A stretch of DNA of 63,944 bases, taken from assembly GCA_021811865.1 (NCBI GenBank), contig JAKAQB010000015.1, positions 1 to 63,944 on the forward strand, written 5' to 3'. Shown piece by piece: positions 44,343-52,975 of the stretch. This DNA comes from Actinomycetes bacterium. GTDB lineage: Bacteria; Actinomycetota; Acidimicrobiia; Acidimicrobiales; Palsa-688. Each line of letters starts with the position of its first letter. The stretch's first letter is position 1. The position numbers and the translations under genes were made by a program. A model generated the notes under the pieces. That model was not told the origin of the DNA, ran no database searches, and was given only the letters and a program-made list of their open reading frames with translations.

Positions 44343-45224
44343 CTAGTCCAGGTTGCGGGCGTCGAAGGCGACCACCCGGTCGTCGACGGGGACGACCATC
44401 TCCAGCTCCGGGTGGACGTGGGCCTCGGCGAGGAGCTTGACGGCCGTGCCGACGGCGGTGAAGCGGATGACGTGGTGGGCGAAGCCCATGGGACGGTCCA
44501 CGACCCGCACGTCGAGCAGTCCGGTCCCCCGGACCCGGCCGATCTCCTGTTGCAGGCGGCCCATGGCGAGCTCACGAGCGGCGTAGAGGGTCTCGGTCAT
44601 GGGGGTCAGCTCGACGTTCTGCGTCGCCTGCCCGATGGCGGCGCCCAGCCCCCGGCGGGGGGCGTGGACGAACGACGCCCCCGCCACCAGGTCGATCGGG
44701 TACCAGCCGGACCGGCTGAGCACAACGAAATCCCGTGCTGACAGGTCGCAGAGGAAGGGCGTGGGGTAGCGGACCGGGAAGTGCGCGTTGCCGTGCTCGT
44801 CGGTGGCGGCCCGCACCGCCGTGCCCAGCATGGTGATGACGAAGCGGTGCGGGTCGAGCTGCAACTCGATGTCGACGGTGACCACCCCGAGGGCGCCAAC
44901 CTGTTTGGCCTGGGCCCGGAGCTGGTCGCGGGTCACGCCAAAGGCCTCGGCGAAGGCGTAGTCCGCCTCCTGCACCTGGCCGGTGTTCCAGGTCCACACC
45001 CCGGGAGGCACGGTGACGGCGCTGGTCGAGGTGACGACGGACGCCGGCTCGAGCCCGACGGCGTGCAGGAGGAGCACCTCGTCGAGGCTCAGGTGGCTGG
45101 TGCAGCCCCTGCCGATGTCGCCCGCCCCGTGCGTCTGGGCGAGGAGCCGGCCGAGCTCGCCGAGGTCGGCCTCCTGGTGGGCTCGGTCTGCGAACGCCGA
45201 GCGGGGCGCCGGGGCGTCAGTCAC
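44343..45224 (-). CDS. YbjQ/DUF74-like protein (third of three)
   Basis: Protein of 293 residues with two divergent YbjQ-like halves (HLSLDEVLLLHAVGLEPASV; LSARDFVVLSRSGWYPIDLV). Each half carries the family pattern: a long helix with an ARELA-type segment and a beta strand ending near FTAVGTAV. Single YbjQ domains are about 105 residues and form pentamers in known structures; function is unknown. It overlaps the preceding paralogue by 8 bp. The second half (TETLYAARELAMGRLQQEIG) is better preserved than the first. Confidence 0.75.
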   Translation of the reverse strand: MTDAPAPRSAFADRAHQEADLGELGRLLAQTHGAGDIGRGCTSHLSLDEVLLLHAVGLEPASVVTSTSAVTVPPGVWTWNTGQVQEADYAFAEAFGVTRDQLRAQAKQVGALGVVTVDIELQLDPHRFVITMLGTAVRAATDEHGNAHFPVRYPTPFLCDLSARDFVVLSRSGWYPIDLVAGASFVHAPRRGLGAAIGQATQNVELTPMTETLYAARELAMGRLQQEIGRVRGTGLLDVRVVDRPMGFAHHVIRFTAVGTAVKLLAEAHVHPELEMVVPVDDRVVAFDARNLD

Positions 45225-46017
45225 GGAGTGCCACCGTGGAGACGGGCGTGCCGAGCGGGAGGGTGGGCCGCACCCGGCGGACGAGCGATCCGAGCACCTG
45301 GCAGGTCACGTACATCGTCTGGCCCTCCGCCTCGTGGGCTGACAGCTCCACGTCGTAGAGCGAATGGCCGCCGGCCAGCTGCCACGCCTGCTGCAGGGCC
45401 CTCGTGCGGGCCAGGTTGTGCACGTCTTGGACGGGGGTGAGAGCCGTCCCGGCCGGGACCATGTTCGAGCCGTAGTGCTCCATGTAGCAACCCTCGTACA
45501 TGGCGGCTGTGCAGCGGGCGTAGAGGACCGAGACGGGGGCGTACCCCGCCTCCACCAGCTTGGCGAGCTTGTGCCCGGCGATCCGGGTGGTCCAAAGCGG
45601 TCCGGACTTGGCGCCGGCGAGGCGCACCGCCGTGCCGTAGAGGTGCACCTCCGTGCTCTGCTCGCTGGCCGGATGGCCCATCTCCACCTGCACCCCCGCC
45701 ACGCCGTGCGCGCCGAGGGACTCGGCCTCCTGCACCATCCGCTGGTGGGCCGTGGCGAACGCCGTGGTCCAGGCTTCGTCGACGGCGTCCTGGGTGCCGA
45801 GCCAGCCGGGCGGGGGGTGCTCGTTGGTGCCCCGCCATCCCCACGGGCACGGGTAGGTGTGCACGGCGTTGGCGCGGTAGCCGCTCCAGGCGCCGAGCTG
45901 GCCGACGTAGAAGCCCTGCACCAGCGCCACGGGTTGCAGGCCCATCGAGAGGCAGGCGGCGAAGTCGGGCGTGGTGAGGCCCGAGTCGAACGCACCCCGG
46001 CCGGCTGTGTCGGTCAT
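45217..46017 (-). CDS. YbjQ/DUF74-like protein (second of three)
   Basis: Protein of 266 residues with the same two-part layout as its neighbours. Recognisable parts are CLSMGLQPVALVQGFYVGQL, the helix-strand segment around AHQRMVQEAESLGAHGVAGV, and a second copy with KLVEAGYAPVSVLYARCTAA. Sequence drift from the family is considerable. It starts at ATG 46017, one base after the stop of the upstream paralogue. Role unknown; it presumably acts with its two relatives. Confidence 0.75.
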   Translation of the reverse strand: MTDTAGRGAFDSGLTTPDFAACLSMGLQPVALVQGFYVGQLGAWSGYRANAVHTYPCPWGWRGTNEHPPPGWLGTQDAVDEAWTTAFATAHQRMVQEAESLGAHGVAGVQVEMGHPASEQSTEVHLYGTAVRLAGAKSGPLWTTRIAGHKLAKLVEAGYAPVSVLYARCTAAMYEGCYMEHYGSNMVPAGTALTPVQDVHNLARTRALQQAWQLAGGHSLYDVELSAHEAEGQTMYVTCQVLGSLVRRVRPTLPLGTPVSTVALRD

Positions 46018-46018
46018 G

Positions 46019-46822
46019 TCAGTTGTCGAAGCTGATGATCGTCGTCGGCTGGGGGATGGCGACATGGTCAGCGCCGGCGCGGCGGGCGACAGCCGTGCCG
46101 ATCGAGAGGAACTCGATCGTGTGCTCGCCCCACATGTGGTTCTTCTCCTCGAGGCGCATTTCGACGACGCCGGCGGCGGAGAGGCTGTTTGCCTCGTCCT
46201 GCATCCGCTTCATGGCGAGCTCCCGGGCGTCGTACATGGCCTGGGTGAAGTTCTCCAGCTCGGCGTTGCGGCCCATCTGCCCGATCGCCTGCCCGATCCC
46301 CCGGTGGGCGATGTGGTAGACGCAGGTCCCCATGACCAGGGCGAGGGGGAAGTAGCCGGTCTGGGTCAGCGTCCAGAAGTCCTGCCCGGACAGGTCGCTC
46401 GTGAACGGCTTGCCCTGGTTGTTCCGGTAGGACTGGCCGTCCTCCGCCTTCACGGCCGTGCCGACCGCGATGAACTCGGCCGAGTCGCTCCCCCACTCGT
46501 AGAACTTGATGTCGAGTCGGACGCCGACGACGCCGTCGGCGCCGAGCTGGTCGGCCTCCTCCTCCATGCGCTTCATCGCCAGCTCGCGGGCGTTGTACAT
46601 GGCCTCGGACAGCTTGGTCATCTCCTGGGACTGGCCCCAGTTCCCCCGCTGCAGACCGATGTGGTAGATGGAGCTCCCCATCACCAGCCCGAGGGGATGG
46701 AACCCGGCCCGCTTCACGAGCAGGAACTCGTTGACCGACAGGTCGCTGGTGAACATGCCGTGCTCCAGCTCCTGGAGCCGGCTCCCGGCGTCTTTGGGCA
46801 GGTCCGACGGTACGGTGCTCAT
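46019..46822 (-). CDS. YbjQ/DUF74-like tandem-domain protein (first of three)
   Basis: Protein of 267 residues with two clear YbjQ-like domains in tandem. The repeats align well: MYNARELAMKRMEEEADQLG and MYDARELAMKRMQDEANSLS, each followed by a GVVGVRL or GVVEMRL strand and by EFIAVGTAV or EFLSIGTAV. It is the best-conserved member of the trio. Often annotated as a heavy-metal-binding domain, the family has no demonstrated metal or enzymatic role. It lies 57 bp after the unknown gene linked to pspA. Confidence 0.82.
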   Translation of the reverse strand: MSTVPSDLPKDAGSRLQELEHGMFTSDLSVNEFLLVKRAGFHPLGLVMGSSIYHIGLQRGNWGQSQEMTKLSEAMYNARELAMKRMEEEADQLGADGVVGVRLDIKFYEWGSDSAEFIAVGTAVKAEDGQSYRNNQGKPFTSDLSGQDFWTLTQTGYFPLALVMGTCVYHIAHRGIGQAIGQMGRNAELENFTQAMYDARELAMKRMQDEANSLSAAGVVEMRLEEKNHMWGEHTIEFLSIGTAVARRAGADHVAIPQPTTIISFDN

Positions 46823-46879
46823 GGCGGGGGAAAGTCCTCCTACTCGCTTCGGAACGCTTGGCGTCTGGGATTGGGCCGT

Positions 46880-47290
46880 TCAGCGGCCGACGACGATGTT
46901 CTCCAGTGCCTGGCGGGCAGCCTGGTTTCCCGCCGCTTCCTGCTGGAGGGCCTCGAGCAGCCGCCGAAGCCACTGCTCGACGGGGAACTGCTCGTTGCGG
47001 ATGCGGATGCCGCCGGAGCTGCGGCCGACGACGCAGCGGATGGCGTGGCCCTCGAGGTTGGCCTCGTAGTCGTCCTCTGCGAGGTGGACGGCGATGGCCT
47101 CGACCTCGTCGCTCCTGTGGTGGAACATGCCACCGGGATGCCGGATCTCCACCCGGTCCCCCAGACTGTCGTGCAGCGTCGTGCCGAGCACGCGCAGCAG
47201 CATCTTGACGTCGGTGTTGTTGGCGAGGACGGCGGCAACGGCCATCTCCATGTCCGGCTGGTCACCCAGGCCGGCGCCGAGGTCGGTCAT
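46880..47290 (-). CDS. conserved protein of unknown function linked to pspA
   Basis: Protein of 136 residues that I do not recognise. It begins with a helix (MEMAVAAVLANNTDVKMLLR), has a central beta-rich part (LGDRVEIRHPGGMFHHRSDE, HAIRCVVGRSSGGIRIRNEQ), and ends in an Ala/Gln-rich helix (QEAAGNQAARQALENIVVGR). There is no signal peptide or membrane segment. Its ATG overlaps the pspA stop by 4 bp, so the two are translationally coupled and probably made in a fixed ratio, which suggests a PspA partner. Confidence 0.8.
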   Translation of the reverse strand: MTDLGAGLGDQPDMEMAVAAVLANNTDVKMLLRVLGTTLHDSLGDRVEIRHPGGMFHHRSDEVEAIAVHLAEDDYEANLEGHAIRCVVGRSSGGIRIRNEQFPVEQWLRRLLEALQQEAAGNQAARQALENIVVGR

Positions 47291-48048
47291 GTCGGCGGCG
47301 TGTCGCCGCCCTGCGGCAGGGCGGCCGGCGCCGGCGGCGCCGCCAGCACCGCCTGCGCCTTGAGGGCGGCCAGCTCGGAGTCCACGGCGCTGCCGGCCCC
47401 GATCTGGTCGAGCTCCTTCTGGATGTCGTCGCCGTGGGCCGCCCCCACGTCGTCGAGCACGCCGGACTCGAGCAGCTCGTCGAGGGCGCCGGCGTGGGCC
47501 TGGGCGGTGGCGATCTTGTCCTGCGCCCGCTGGAGGGCGGCGTTGGAGCTGTTGAACGTCTCGGAGATGCCGGCCACCTGGTTGTCGACCGACGCCACCG
47601 CCGTCGACGCCGCGTACTGGGCCTTGAGCGTCTCCTTCTGGGTGCGGAACTGGTTGACCCGCTGCTGGAGCGCCTGCAGCGTGCTGGTCAGCTTGTCCTG
47701 CTGCTCGACGAGCTGCTGGTGCTGGGGGTCCATCGAGTCGATCTGCTGCTGGGCAACCTGCTTGCGGCTGAGCGCCTCACGTGCCAGGTCCTCGCGGCCG
47801 GCACCCAGCGCCTGCTGCGCCTGCTGGGTGAGGGTGTCCATGGAGTGCTTGAACTGGTCCTCCTGCATCTCCAGCTGCTTGCGCGATGCCGCCACGGTGA
47901 CGAGGGCCTGACGCACCTTGGTGATCTGCTCGAGCATCTGCTCGTAGCTGTAGTCGAGCATCTCGTCTGGCTTCTCGGCGGAGTCCAGGGCCCGGTTCGC
48001 CTTCGCGTTGACGATGTCCTTGGCCCGGTGGAAGAACCCGGTCATCAT
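47287..48048 (-). CDS. pspA: PspA/IM30 family membrane-stress protein
   Basis: Coiled-coil protein of 253 residues of the PspA/Vipp1 family, which assembles on stressed membranes. The N-terminal amphipathic helix is MTGFFHRAKDIVNAKANRAL. The following long coiled coil (EQMLEQITKVRQALVTVAAS onwards to about residue 170) is Gln/Glu-rich. The Ala/Pro-rich C-terminal 30 residues are not conserved. Start ATG 48048 (MMTG) has a second ATG one codon on. It is the first gene of a five- or six-gene minus-strand run. Confidence 0.92.
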   Translation of the reverse strand: MMTGFFHRAKDIVNAKANRALDSAEKPDEMLDYSYEQMLEQITKVRQALVTVAASRKQLEMQEDQFKHSMDTLTQQAQQALGAGREDLAREALSRKQVAQQQIDSMDPQHQQLVEQQDKLTSTLQALQQRVNQFRTQKETLKAQYAASTAVASVDNQVAGISETFNSSNAALQRAQDKIATAQAHAGALDELLESGVLDDVGAAHGDDIQKELDQIGAGSAVDSELAALKAQAVLAAPPAPAALPQGGDTPPT

Positions 48049-48114
48049 GCCTCCATGCCGACGAGTGGGAACGAGGTTACCCCCGGCGGAGCATAGGGTC
48101 GCCCCAGGGGGGCG

Positions 48115-48804
48115 TCAACGAGCCCCCGGCGGAGCCGAGCCGGTGAGGCCCGACCCCCGCTTGACGAGGGCGTCGAAGAGGATGTCGACCGCCTCGCCGA
48201 GGCGGATCCCGACCACGTCGAGGCGCCGGAGCAGCTCCCGGTGCTTGAGCACCTCCGCTGTGACCTCGCCCTCCAGGAGGGCGGCGACCTCGGTCTCGAA
48301 CCGGCGGCGCACCTCGTTGGCCCGCTGCTTGGCGGCGAGCAGGTGGAGAGTGGCCTCGTCGGGGTCCCGGGACACCGCCCGCACCGCCAGCGAGAGGTCC
48401 TCGGACCCGGCTGCGAGGACCTCGAGGAGCAGGGCCAGGTTGCGTTCCCCGTCGGGACGGTAGAGGGCCCACTCACGAGCGAAGTCGCGGGTGTTGTCGA
48501 GCACGTCGTCGATGGCGCGGGACAGCCGAAAGACATCCTCCCTGTCGAGCGGAGGTACCAGGCAGTCGGCGAGGGCGGTGACCAGGTCCTGGCGCAACTC
48601 GTCGCCCCGGTGCTCGACGGCCTCGATCGCCGCCGTCGCCGCCTCCTCGTGGCCGCTGACTGCAGCTCCGGCGAGCCGCAGCCCTTCGCGCACGGCGTCG
48701 AGGTGCCTGGCGAGGATGGCGAGCAGGGCGGTGCTGGAGGCACCGGTCATCCCTCGGGCGAAGCCCCGCAACCGCTCGACGCGGCCCCGCCGGCGGACGG
48801 TCAC
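48115..48804 (-). CDS. DUF47/PhoU-like Pit accessory protein
   Basis: All-helical protein of about 229 residues of the DUF47 family (Pit accessory, PhoU-like). Recognisable parts are the metal-binding EAVEHRGDELRQDL, LDREDVFRLSRAIDDVLDNT and the C-terminal LDVVGIRLGEAVDILFDALV. These proteins usually accompany Pit transporters and are thought to regulate them. Start GTG 48804 overlaps the pit stop by 4 bp. The C-terminal LTGSAPPGAR tail is variable. Confidence 0.87.
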   Translation of the reverse strand: MTVRRRGRVERLRGFARGMTGASSTALLAILARHLDAVREGLRLAGAAVSGHEEAATAAIEAVEHRGDELRQDLVTALADCLVPPLDREDVFRLSRAIDDVLDNTRDFAREWALYRPDGERNLALLLEVLAAGSEDLSLAVRAVSRDPDEATLHLLAAKQRANEVRRRFETEVAALLEGEVTAEVLKHRELLRRLDVVGIRLGEAVDILFDALVKRGSGLTGSAPPGAR

Positions 48805-49763
48805 CGGGCGACCCTGACGAGGAGGCCCAGCACGGCCCCGCCGGCGACGGCGACCGGGAGGGTGGCGCCCCAGGCGAGGCCGAGCGAGAGCACCTGCCCG
48901 CGGCGCACGCGGTGGGGCGAGAGGCGAGCGGTGGCACCGATGAGCGACGCCGTCGACGCCTGCGTCGACGACATGGGGAGACCGACCGCCGCCGAGGCGA
49001 GGACCAGCGCCGAGGAGGCGACCGCGGCCGACACCGCACCCTCGGGCCGGACCCGCACCATCTGCTCCGACACCCGGGTCGACACCCGGCGGACGGTCAC
49101 GAGGGCGCCGGCCGAGAAGCAGCCGGCGATGCCGAGCTGGTCGGGCAGGGACACCCGGACCGGGTCGAGGCCGGCTCCCGTGGCGACGGCGGCGAAGGCC
49201 ACCATCTTCTCCGCCCCGTTGGCCCCGTAGGCGAAGGACTGCATCACCGGCCCGGCGCGGCGCGCCAGCCTCGACACCGCGCGCCGGTGCGCCGGCCGCC
49301 CGATGGCGGCCTGCACGAACCGGGCAGCGAGGAACCCCGCGCCGGACGCCACGAGCGGCCCGAGCAGCCCGGCCACCACCACCACCACCACCGTGGTCCA
49401 ATGCAACGGAAGGCCGGCGCCGAACCCGACGCCGACGATCCCGCCGCTGAGCGCCAGGGTTGTGCTCGTCGGCAAACCCCGGCGGGACAGGGCTCCAACC
49501 ACCACCAAAGCGGTCACCACGGCGGCGAGGAACGCCACGCGGCCGCCGCTGCGCTCGAAGGACACCAGCCCGTGGGCGAGCGTCGTGGCCACGCCGGTGC
49601 CCACCAGCGCCGGGACGACAGCCACTGCGACGGCGAGCAGACCGACGCTCGCCGAGATCGACAGCGCCCCGGCGCGGGCCCCCGCCGCGCCCAGCGTCGC
49701 GCCGTCGTTGGCCCCGCTCAGGAGGGCGAAGCCGAAGGCTGCGACGAGGAGTACAGGAGCCAC
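48801..49763 (-). CDS. inorganic phosphate transporter (PiT family)
   Basis: Integral membrane transporter of 320 residues with about ten helices. The two inverted PiT signatures are FALLSGANDGATLGAAGA and FAYGANGAEKMVAFAAVATG. The remaining helices include GLPTSTTLALSGGIVGVGFG and VGLPMSSTQASTASLIGATA, which match the serine/threonine-rich transport motifs. It imports phosphate, probably with a cation. Start is GTG 49763. The DUF47 gene follows with a 4-bp overlap, forming a classical pair. Confidence 0.9.
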   Translation of the reverse strand: MAPVLLVAAFGFALLSGANDGATLGAAGARAGALSISASVGLLAVAVAVVPALVGTGVATTLAHGLVSFERSGGRVAFLAAVVTALVVVGALSRRGLPTSTTLALSGGIVGVGFGAGLPLHWTTVVVVVVAGLLGPLVASGAGFLAARFVQAAIGRPAHRRAVSRLARRAGPVMQSFAYGANGAEKMVAFAAVATGAGLDPVRVSLPDQLGIAGCFSAGALVTVRRVSTRVSEQMVRVRPEGAVSAAVASSALVLASAAVGLPMSSTQASTASLIGATARLSPHRVRRGQVLSLGLAWGATLPVAVAGGAVLGLLVRVAR

Positions 49764-50021
49764 GATCGCCGCGATCCTCCTTGTGCCGGGCCCCGGAGGG
49801 CAGCGTCCGGTGCGGTGCGGTGCGAGGGTTTGGCATCCTAACGCCCAGATGGCCGGCAGGTGAACTCCGGGTGAACGACCCCGCTACGCTGTACCCCTGC
49901 CATCACCGATGGTTTGCCGAGACTTGGCCGTCCCGTTGGTCTACGGTCTCCCTGACAACACCCGGGGGATCTATGGTCGGCGCCGTCCGGCAGCACCCCA
50001 GACAGAAGAGGAGCGCACCAC

Positions 50022-51197
50022 ATGAGCAGCGAAGTCTCCACCTTTTCTCCTCTCAGCCGCCGGCAGTTCCTGCGGCGTGCCGGCACCGGGGCGACGGGGC
50101 TCCTCGGCGTCGGAGCCCTCGCCGTGGTCCTCGACGCCTGCGGCTCGAGCACGCCGTCGTCTACCCCCTCCGGGACCTCCGCCAGCTCGAGCGGGAGCCT
50201 CTCTTCGCTCGAAGCCAAGGCCAAGGCCGAAGGCAAGCTCAACGTCATCGCCCTCCCGCCGGACTGGTCCAACTACGGCACGATCATCTCCACCTTCCAG
50301 AGCAAGTACGGGATCAAGGTCAACTCGGCGGCGCCCGACGACAGCTCCGCCCAGGAGCTGACCGCCCTCAAGGCGTTGAAGGGTCAGAGCCGGGCGCCCG
50401 ACGTGGTGGACGTCGCCCCGTCGCTGGCCGTTGTCGGCATCCAAGAGAAGCTGTTCGCGCCGTTCAAGGTGTCCACCTGGGACACCATCCCCGCAAACAT
50501 GAAGGACCCCAACGGCTACTGGACAGGTGACTACTACGGGGTCATCTCCTTCGGGGTGAACACCAGCGTCGTGAAGAACCCACCCCAGACCTGGTCGGAT
50601 CTCACCAAGCCCGAGTACAAGGGCATGGTGTCGATCAACGGCGACCCCCGCAGCGCCGGCGACGCCTTCGCCGCCGTGTTCGCCGCCGCCCTGGCCAACG
50701 GCGGCTCCCTCGACGACATCACGCCCGGCGTGGAGTTCTACGCCAAGCTGAAGAAGGACGGCAACTGGACGTCCACCAACTGCCTGCCCGCCAACATCGA
50801 AAAGGGTGTCACGCCCATCGCCATCGAGTGGGACTACCTGAACATCGCCTACAACAAGCAGTTCGGCGGGAGCCCCAAGGTGCAGACCATCATCCCGGCG
50901 ACAGGCAAGTTCGGCAACTACTACTGCCAGGCGGTGAGCATCGACGCCCCCAACCCGTCGGCGGCTCGCTGGTGGGAAGAGTTCCTCTACTCCGACCAGG
51001 GCCAGTTGCTGTACCTCGCAGGCTACGCCCACCCGGCCCGCTACCAGGACCTGTCGTCCAAAGGCCTGATCCCCGCCTCGTTGCAGGCGCAGCTGCCGCC
51101 GGCAAGCGAGTACGCCGGCGTCGTGTTCCCCAACGAGACCCAGACCACCAACGCCGCCAGCGTCCTCGCGGCCAAGTGGGGCCCGGCGATGGCCTGA
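50022..51197 (+). CDS. ABC transporter substrate-binding lipoprotein (Tat exported)
   Basis: Extracellular solute-binding protein of 391 residues. The N-terminus has a twin-arginine signal (SRRQFLRRAG) followed by a hydrophobic stretch and a lipobox-like LDAC, so it should be a Tat-exported lipoprotein. A Ser/Thr linker precedes the periplasmic-binding fold, with VIALPPDWSNYGTIISTFQS and PEYKGMVSINGDPRSAGDAF. It is of the iron/polyamine/aminoethylphosphonate group; the ligand is not determined. It heads a four-gene operon with two permeases and an ATPase. Confidence 0.88.
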   Translation: MSSEVSTFSPLSRRQFLRRAGTGATGLLGVGALAVVLDACGSSTPSSTPSGTSASSSGSLSSLEAKAKAEGKLNVIALPPDWSNYGTIISTFQSKYGIKVNSAAPDDSSAQELTALKALKGQSRAPDVVDVAPSLAVVGIQEKLFAPFKVSTWDTIPANMKDPNGYWTGDYYGVISFGVNTSVVKNPPQTWSDLTKPEYKGMVSINGDPRSAGDAFAAVFAAALANGGSLDDITPGVEFYAKLKKDGNWTSTNCLPANIEKGVTPIAIEWDYLNIAYNKQFGGSPKVQTIIPATGKFGNYYCQAVSIDAPNPSAARWWEEFLYSDQGQLLYLAGYAHPARYQDLSSKGLIPASLQAQLPPASEYAGVVFPNETQTTNAASVLAAKWGPAMA

Positions 51198-51202
51198 CGG
51201 CG

Positions 51203-52123
51203 ATGGAGACCGCGCAGGCCCCCGGGGCCGTCCGCTCCGACGCCCCGGCCACAACGGGCGCCGGCGCCCGCGCGGTGCGCTGGCGCCCGGGCGGGCTGCG
51301 CTGGTTGGGGGTGGTCCCGCTCACCGCCTACCTCGCCTTCTTCCTGATCATCCCCGCCGGCGAGTTGGTGGTGGACGCCTTCCGGACCCCGAACGGCGCC
51401 TTCACCCTCGGCAACGTCTCCACGATCTTCCAGGCCCAGTACCTGTCGTCCTTCGGCGCCAGCCTCGAGCTGTCAGCGCTCGCTGCGCTCTTGGGCGGTG
51501 TGCTCGGCCTGCTCGCTGCGAGTGCCATCGTCCACCCGAGCGCCCCGCGCTTGATCCGCTCCTCGGTCACCACCTTCTCCGGCATGGCCGCCAACTTCGC
51601 GGGCGTGCCGCTGGCGTTCGCCTTCACCTCCACCCTCGGCGCCACAGGTGTGATAACCGTGGCGTTCCGTCACGCGGGCATAAGCCTGGCGGCGATCAAC
51701 CCCAACGCCACCACCCTGGGGCTGGCGCTGGTCTACAACTACTTCGAGTTCCCCCTCATGCTGCTGTTGCTCGTCCCCGCCCTCGACGGGTTGAAGCGGG
51801 AGTGGCGGGAGGCGGCGGCCAACCTCGGGGCCGGGGGCTTCACCTACTGGCGGACGGTGGCCTTCCCCATCCTCCTGCCGTCGCTGCTCGGGGCGATGGT
51901 CCTGCTCTTCGGTGGCGCCTTCTCCGCCTATGCCACCGCCTATGCCCTGTCGGGTTCGACCGGCAACCTGGTGACCGAGTTGATCGGCAACCTGACCAAC
52001 GGCAACATCACCGTCGACCCGCAGCTCGCCTACGCGCTGGCGTTCGGCATGATGATCATCATCACGCTGCTGATGGTCGTTTACTACCTGCTGCAGCGGA
52101 GGGCCAGCAGATGGCTGCGGTGA
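51203..52123 (+). CDS. ABC transporter permease (first)
   Basis: Permease of 306 residues with six hydrophobic segments after a basic, Pro/Ala-rich N-terminus. The EAA-type coupling loop is EWREAAANLGAGGFTYWRTV followed by AFPILLPSLLGAMVL. It is the PotB-like partner of the importer. Start ATG 51203 lies 5 bp after the stop of the binding-protein gene. The preceding long frame belongs to another reading of that gene and is excluded. Confidence 0.9.
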   Translation: METAQAPGAVRSDAPATTGAGARAVRWRPGGLRWLGVVPLTAYLAFFLIIPAGELVVDAFRTPNGAFTLGNVSTIFQAQYLSSFGASLELSALAALLGGVLGLLAASAIVHPSAPRLIRSSVTTFSGMAANFAGVPLAFAFTSTLGATGVITVAFRHAGISLAAINPNATTLGLALVYNYFEFPLMLLLLVPALDGLKREWREAAANLGAGGFTYWRTVAFPILLPSLLGAMVLLFGGAFSAYATAYALSGSTGNLVTELIGNLTNGNITVDPQLAYALAFGMMIIITLLMVVYYLLQRRASRWLR

Positions 52124-52941
52124 CCGTCGGGCCTCCCCCGGCCCGGCGCCGGGGCCGCCGCCACCTCCCGGTCTGGCACGTCCTGTGGATCATCGTAGCG
52201 GGGGCCTACTTCCTCGTCCCGATCATCTCGTTGGTGCAGTTCAGCTTCGGTGGCCTGGTCAACGGTCACAGCGCAGGGTTCCACTGGTACGCGACCGTCT
52301 TCGCCGATCCCAACTTCCGCTCCAGCTTCTGGCTCTCGGTGCAGATCGCGATCGAGACGGTGGTGCTGAGCAACCTGCTGCTGATCCCAACGACGTTCTG
52401 GATCCACCTGCGGCTGCCCCGGCTCCGCCCGGTCATGGACTTCGTGTCCGTGCTCCCCTTCGTGGTGCCCCCGATCGTCCTCATCGTCGGCCTGATCCCC
52501 TTCCTCACCCCGTTCACCTTCCTCTACTCGCGTCCTGAGGTGCTGGCCTTCATCTACGTGGTGTTCGCCCTCCCGTTCCTCTACCGTTCACTCGACGCCG
52601 GGCTGCGGGCGATCAACCTAAGGACCCTGGCAGAGGCGTCGGCCAACTGCGGGGGGTCGACATGGTCCACGCTCGTGCGTGTGGTGCTGCCCAACCTCCG
52701 CTCGGCGGTGATCGGCGGCTCGTTCCTCACCGTCGCCATCGCCATGGGGGAGTTCACGATCTCCAGCCTCCTTTCGTTCAACACCTTCCCCGTCTACCTC
52801 TTCAACATCGGTCAGACGACGGGCAACGAGGCGGCAGCCCTGTCGGTCATCAGCCTCCTGCTCACCTGGGCGCTGATGGTCTCCCTCTACCTCGTCGGCC
52901 GCGGGGGCCGCACGACCGCTCAGGTGGCGGCCACCCGGTGA
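52111..52941 (+). CDS. ABC transporter permease (second)
   Basis: Permease of 276 residues with six membrane segments. The coupling loop reads RTLAEASANCGGSTWSTLVR and is followed by VVLPNLRSAVIGGSFLTVAI. It is the PotC-like partner of the preceding permease and overlaps it by 13 bp. Start ATG 52111 (MAAVTVGPPP) is used because the frame upstream lies in another permease. The conserved glycine in the loop is present. Confidence 0.9.
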   Translation: MAAVTVGPPPARRRGRRHLPVWHVLWIIVAGAYFLVPIISLVQFSFGGLVNGHSAGFHWYATVFADPNFRSSFWLSVQIAIETVVLSNLLLIPTTFWIHLRLPRLRPVMDFVSVLPFVVPPIVLIVGLIPFLTPFTFLYSRPEVLAFIYVVFALPFLYRSLDAGLRAINLRTLAEASANCGGSTWSTLVRVVLPNLRSAVIGGSFLTVAIAMGEFTISSLLSFNTFPVYLFNIGQTTGNEAAALSVISLLLTWALMVSLYLVGRGGRTTAQVAATR

Positions 52942-52975
52942 GCCGGGCGCACCGTGGGGAGCAGGGAGGAGCCCC

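Noticed and set aside
45971..47911. A 646-codon plus-strand frame opposite the YbjQ and PspA genes
   Set aside because: It is low-complexity Val/Leu/Ala/Arg-rich and antisense to clear coiled-coil and YbjQ genes.
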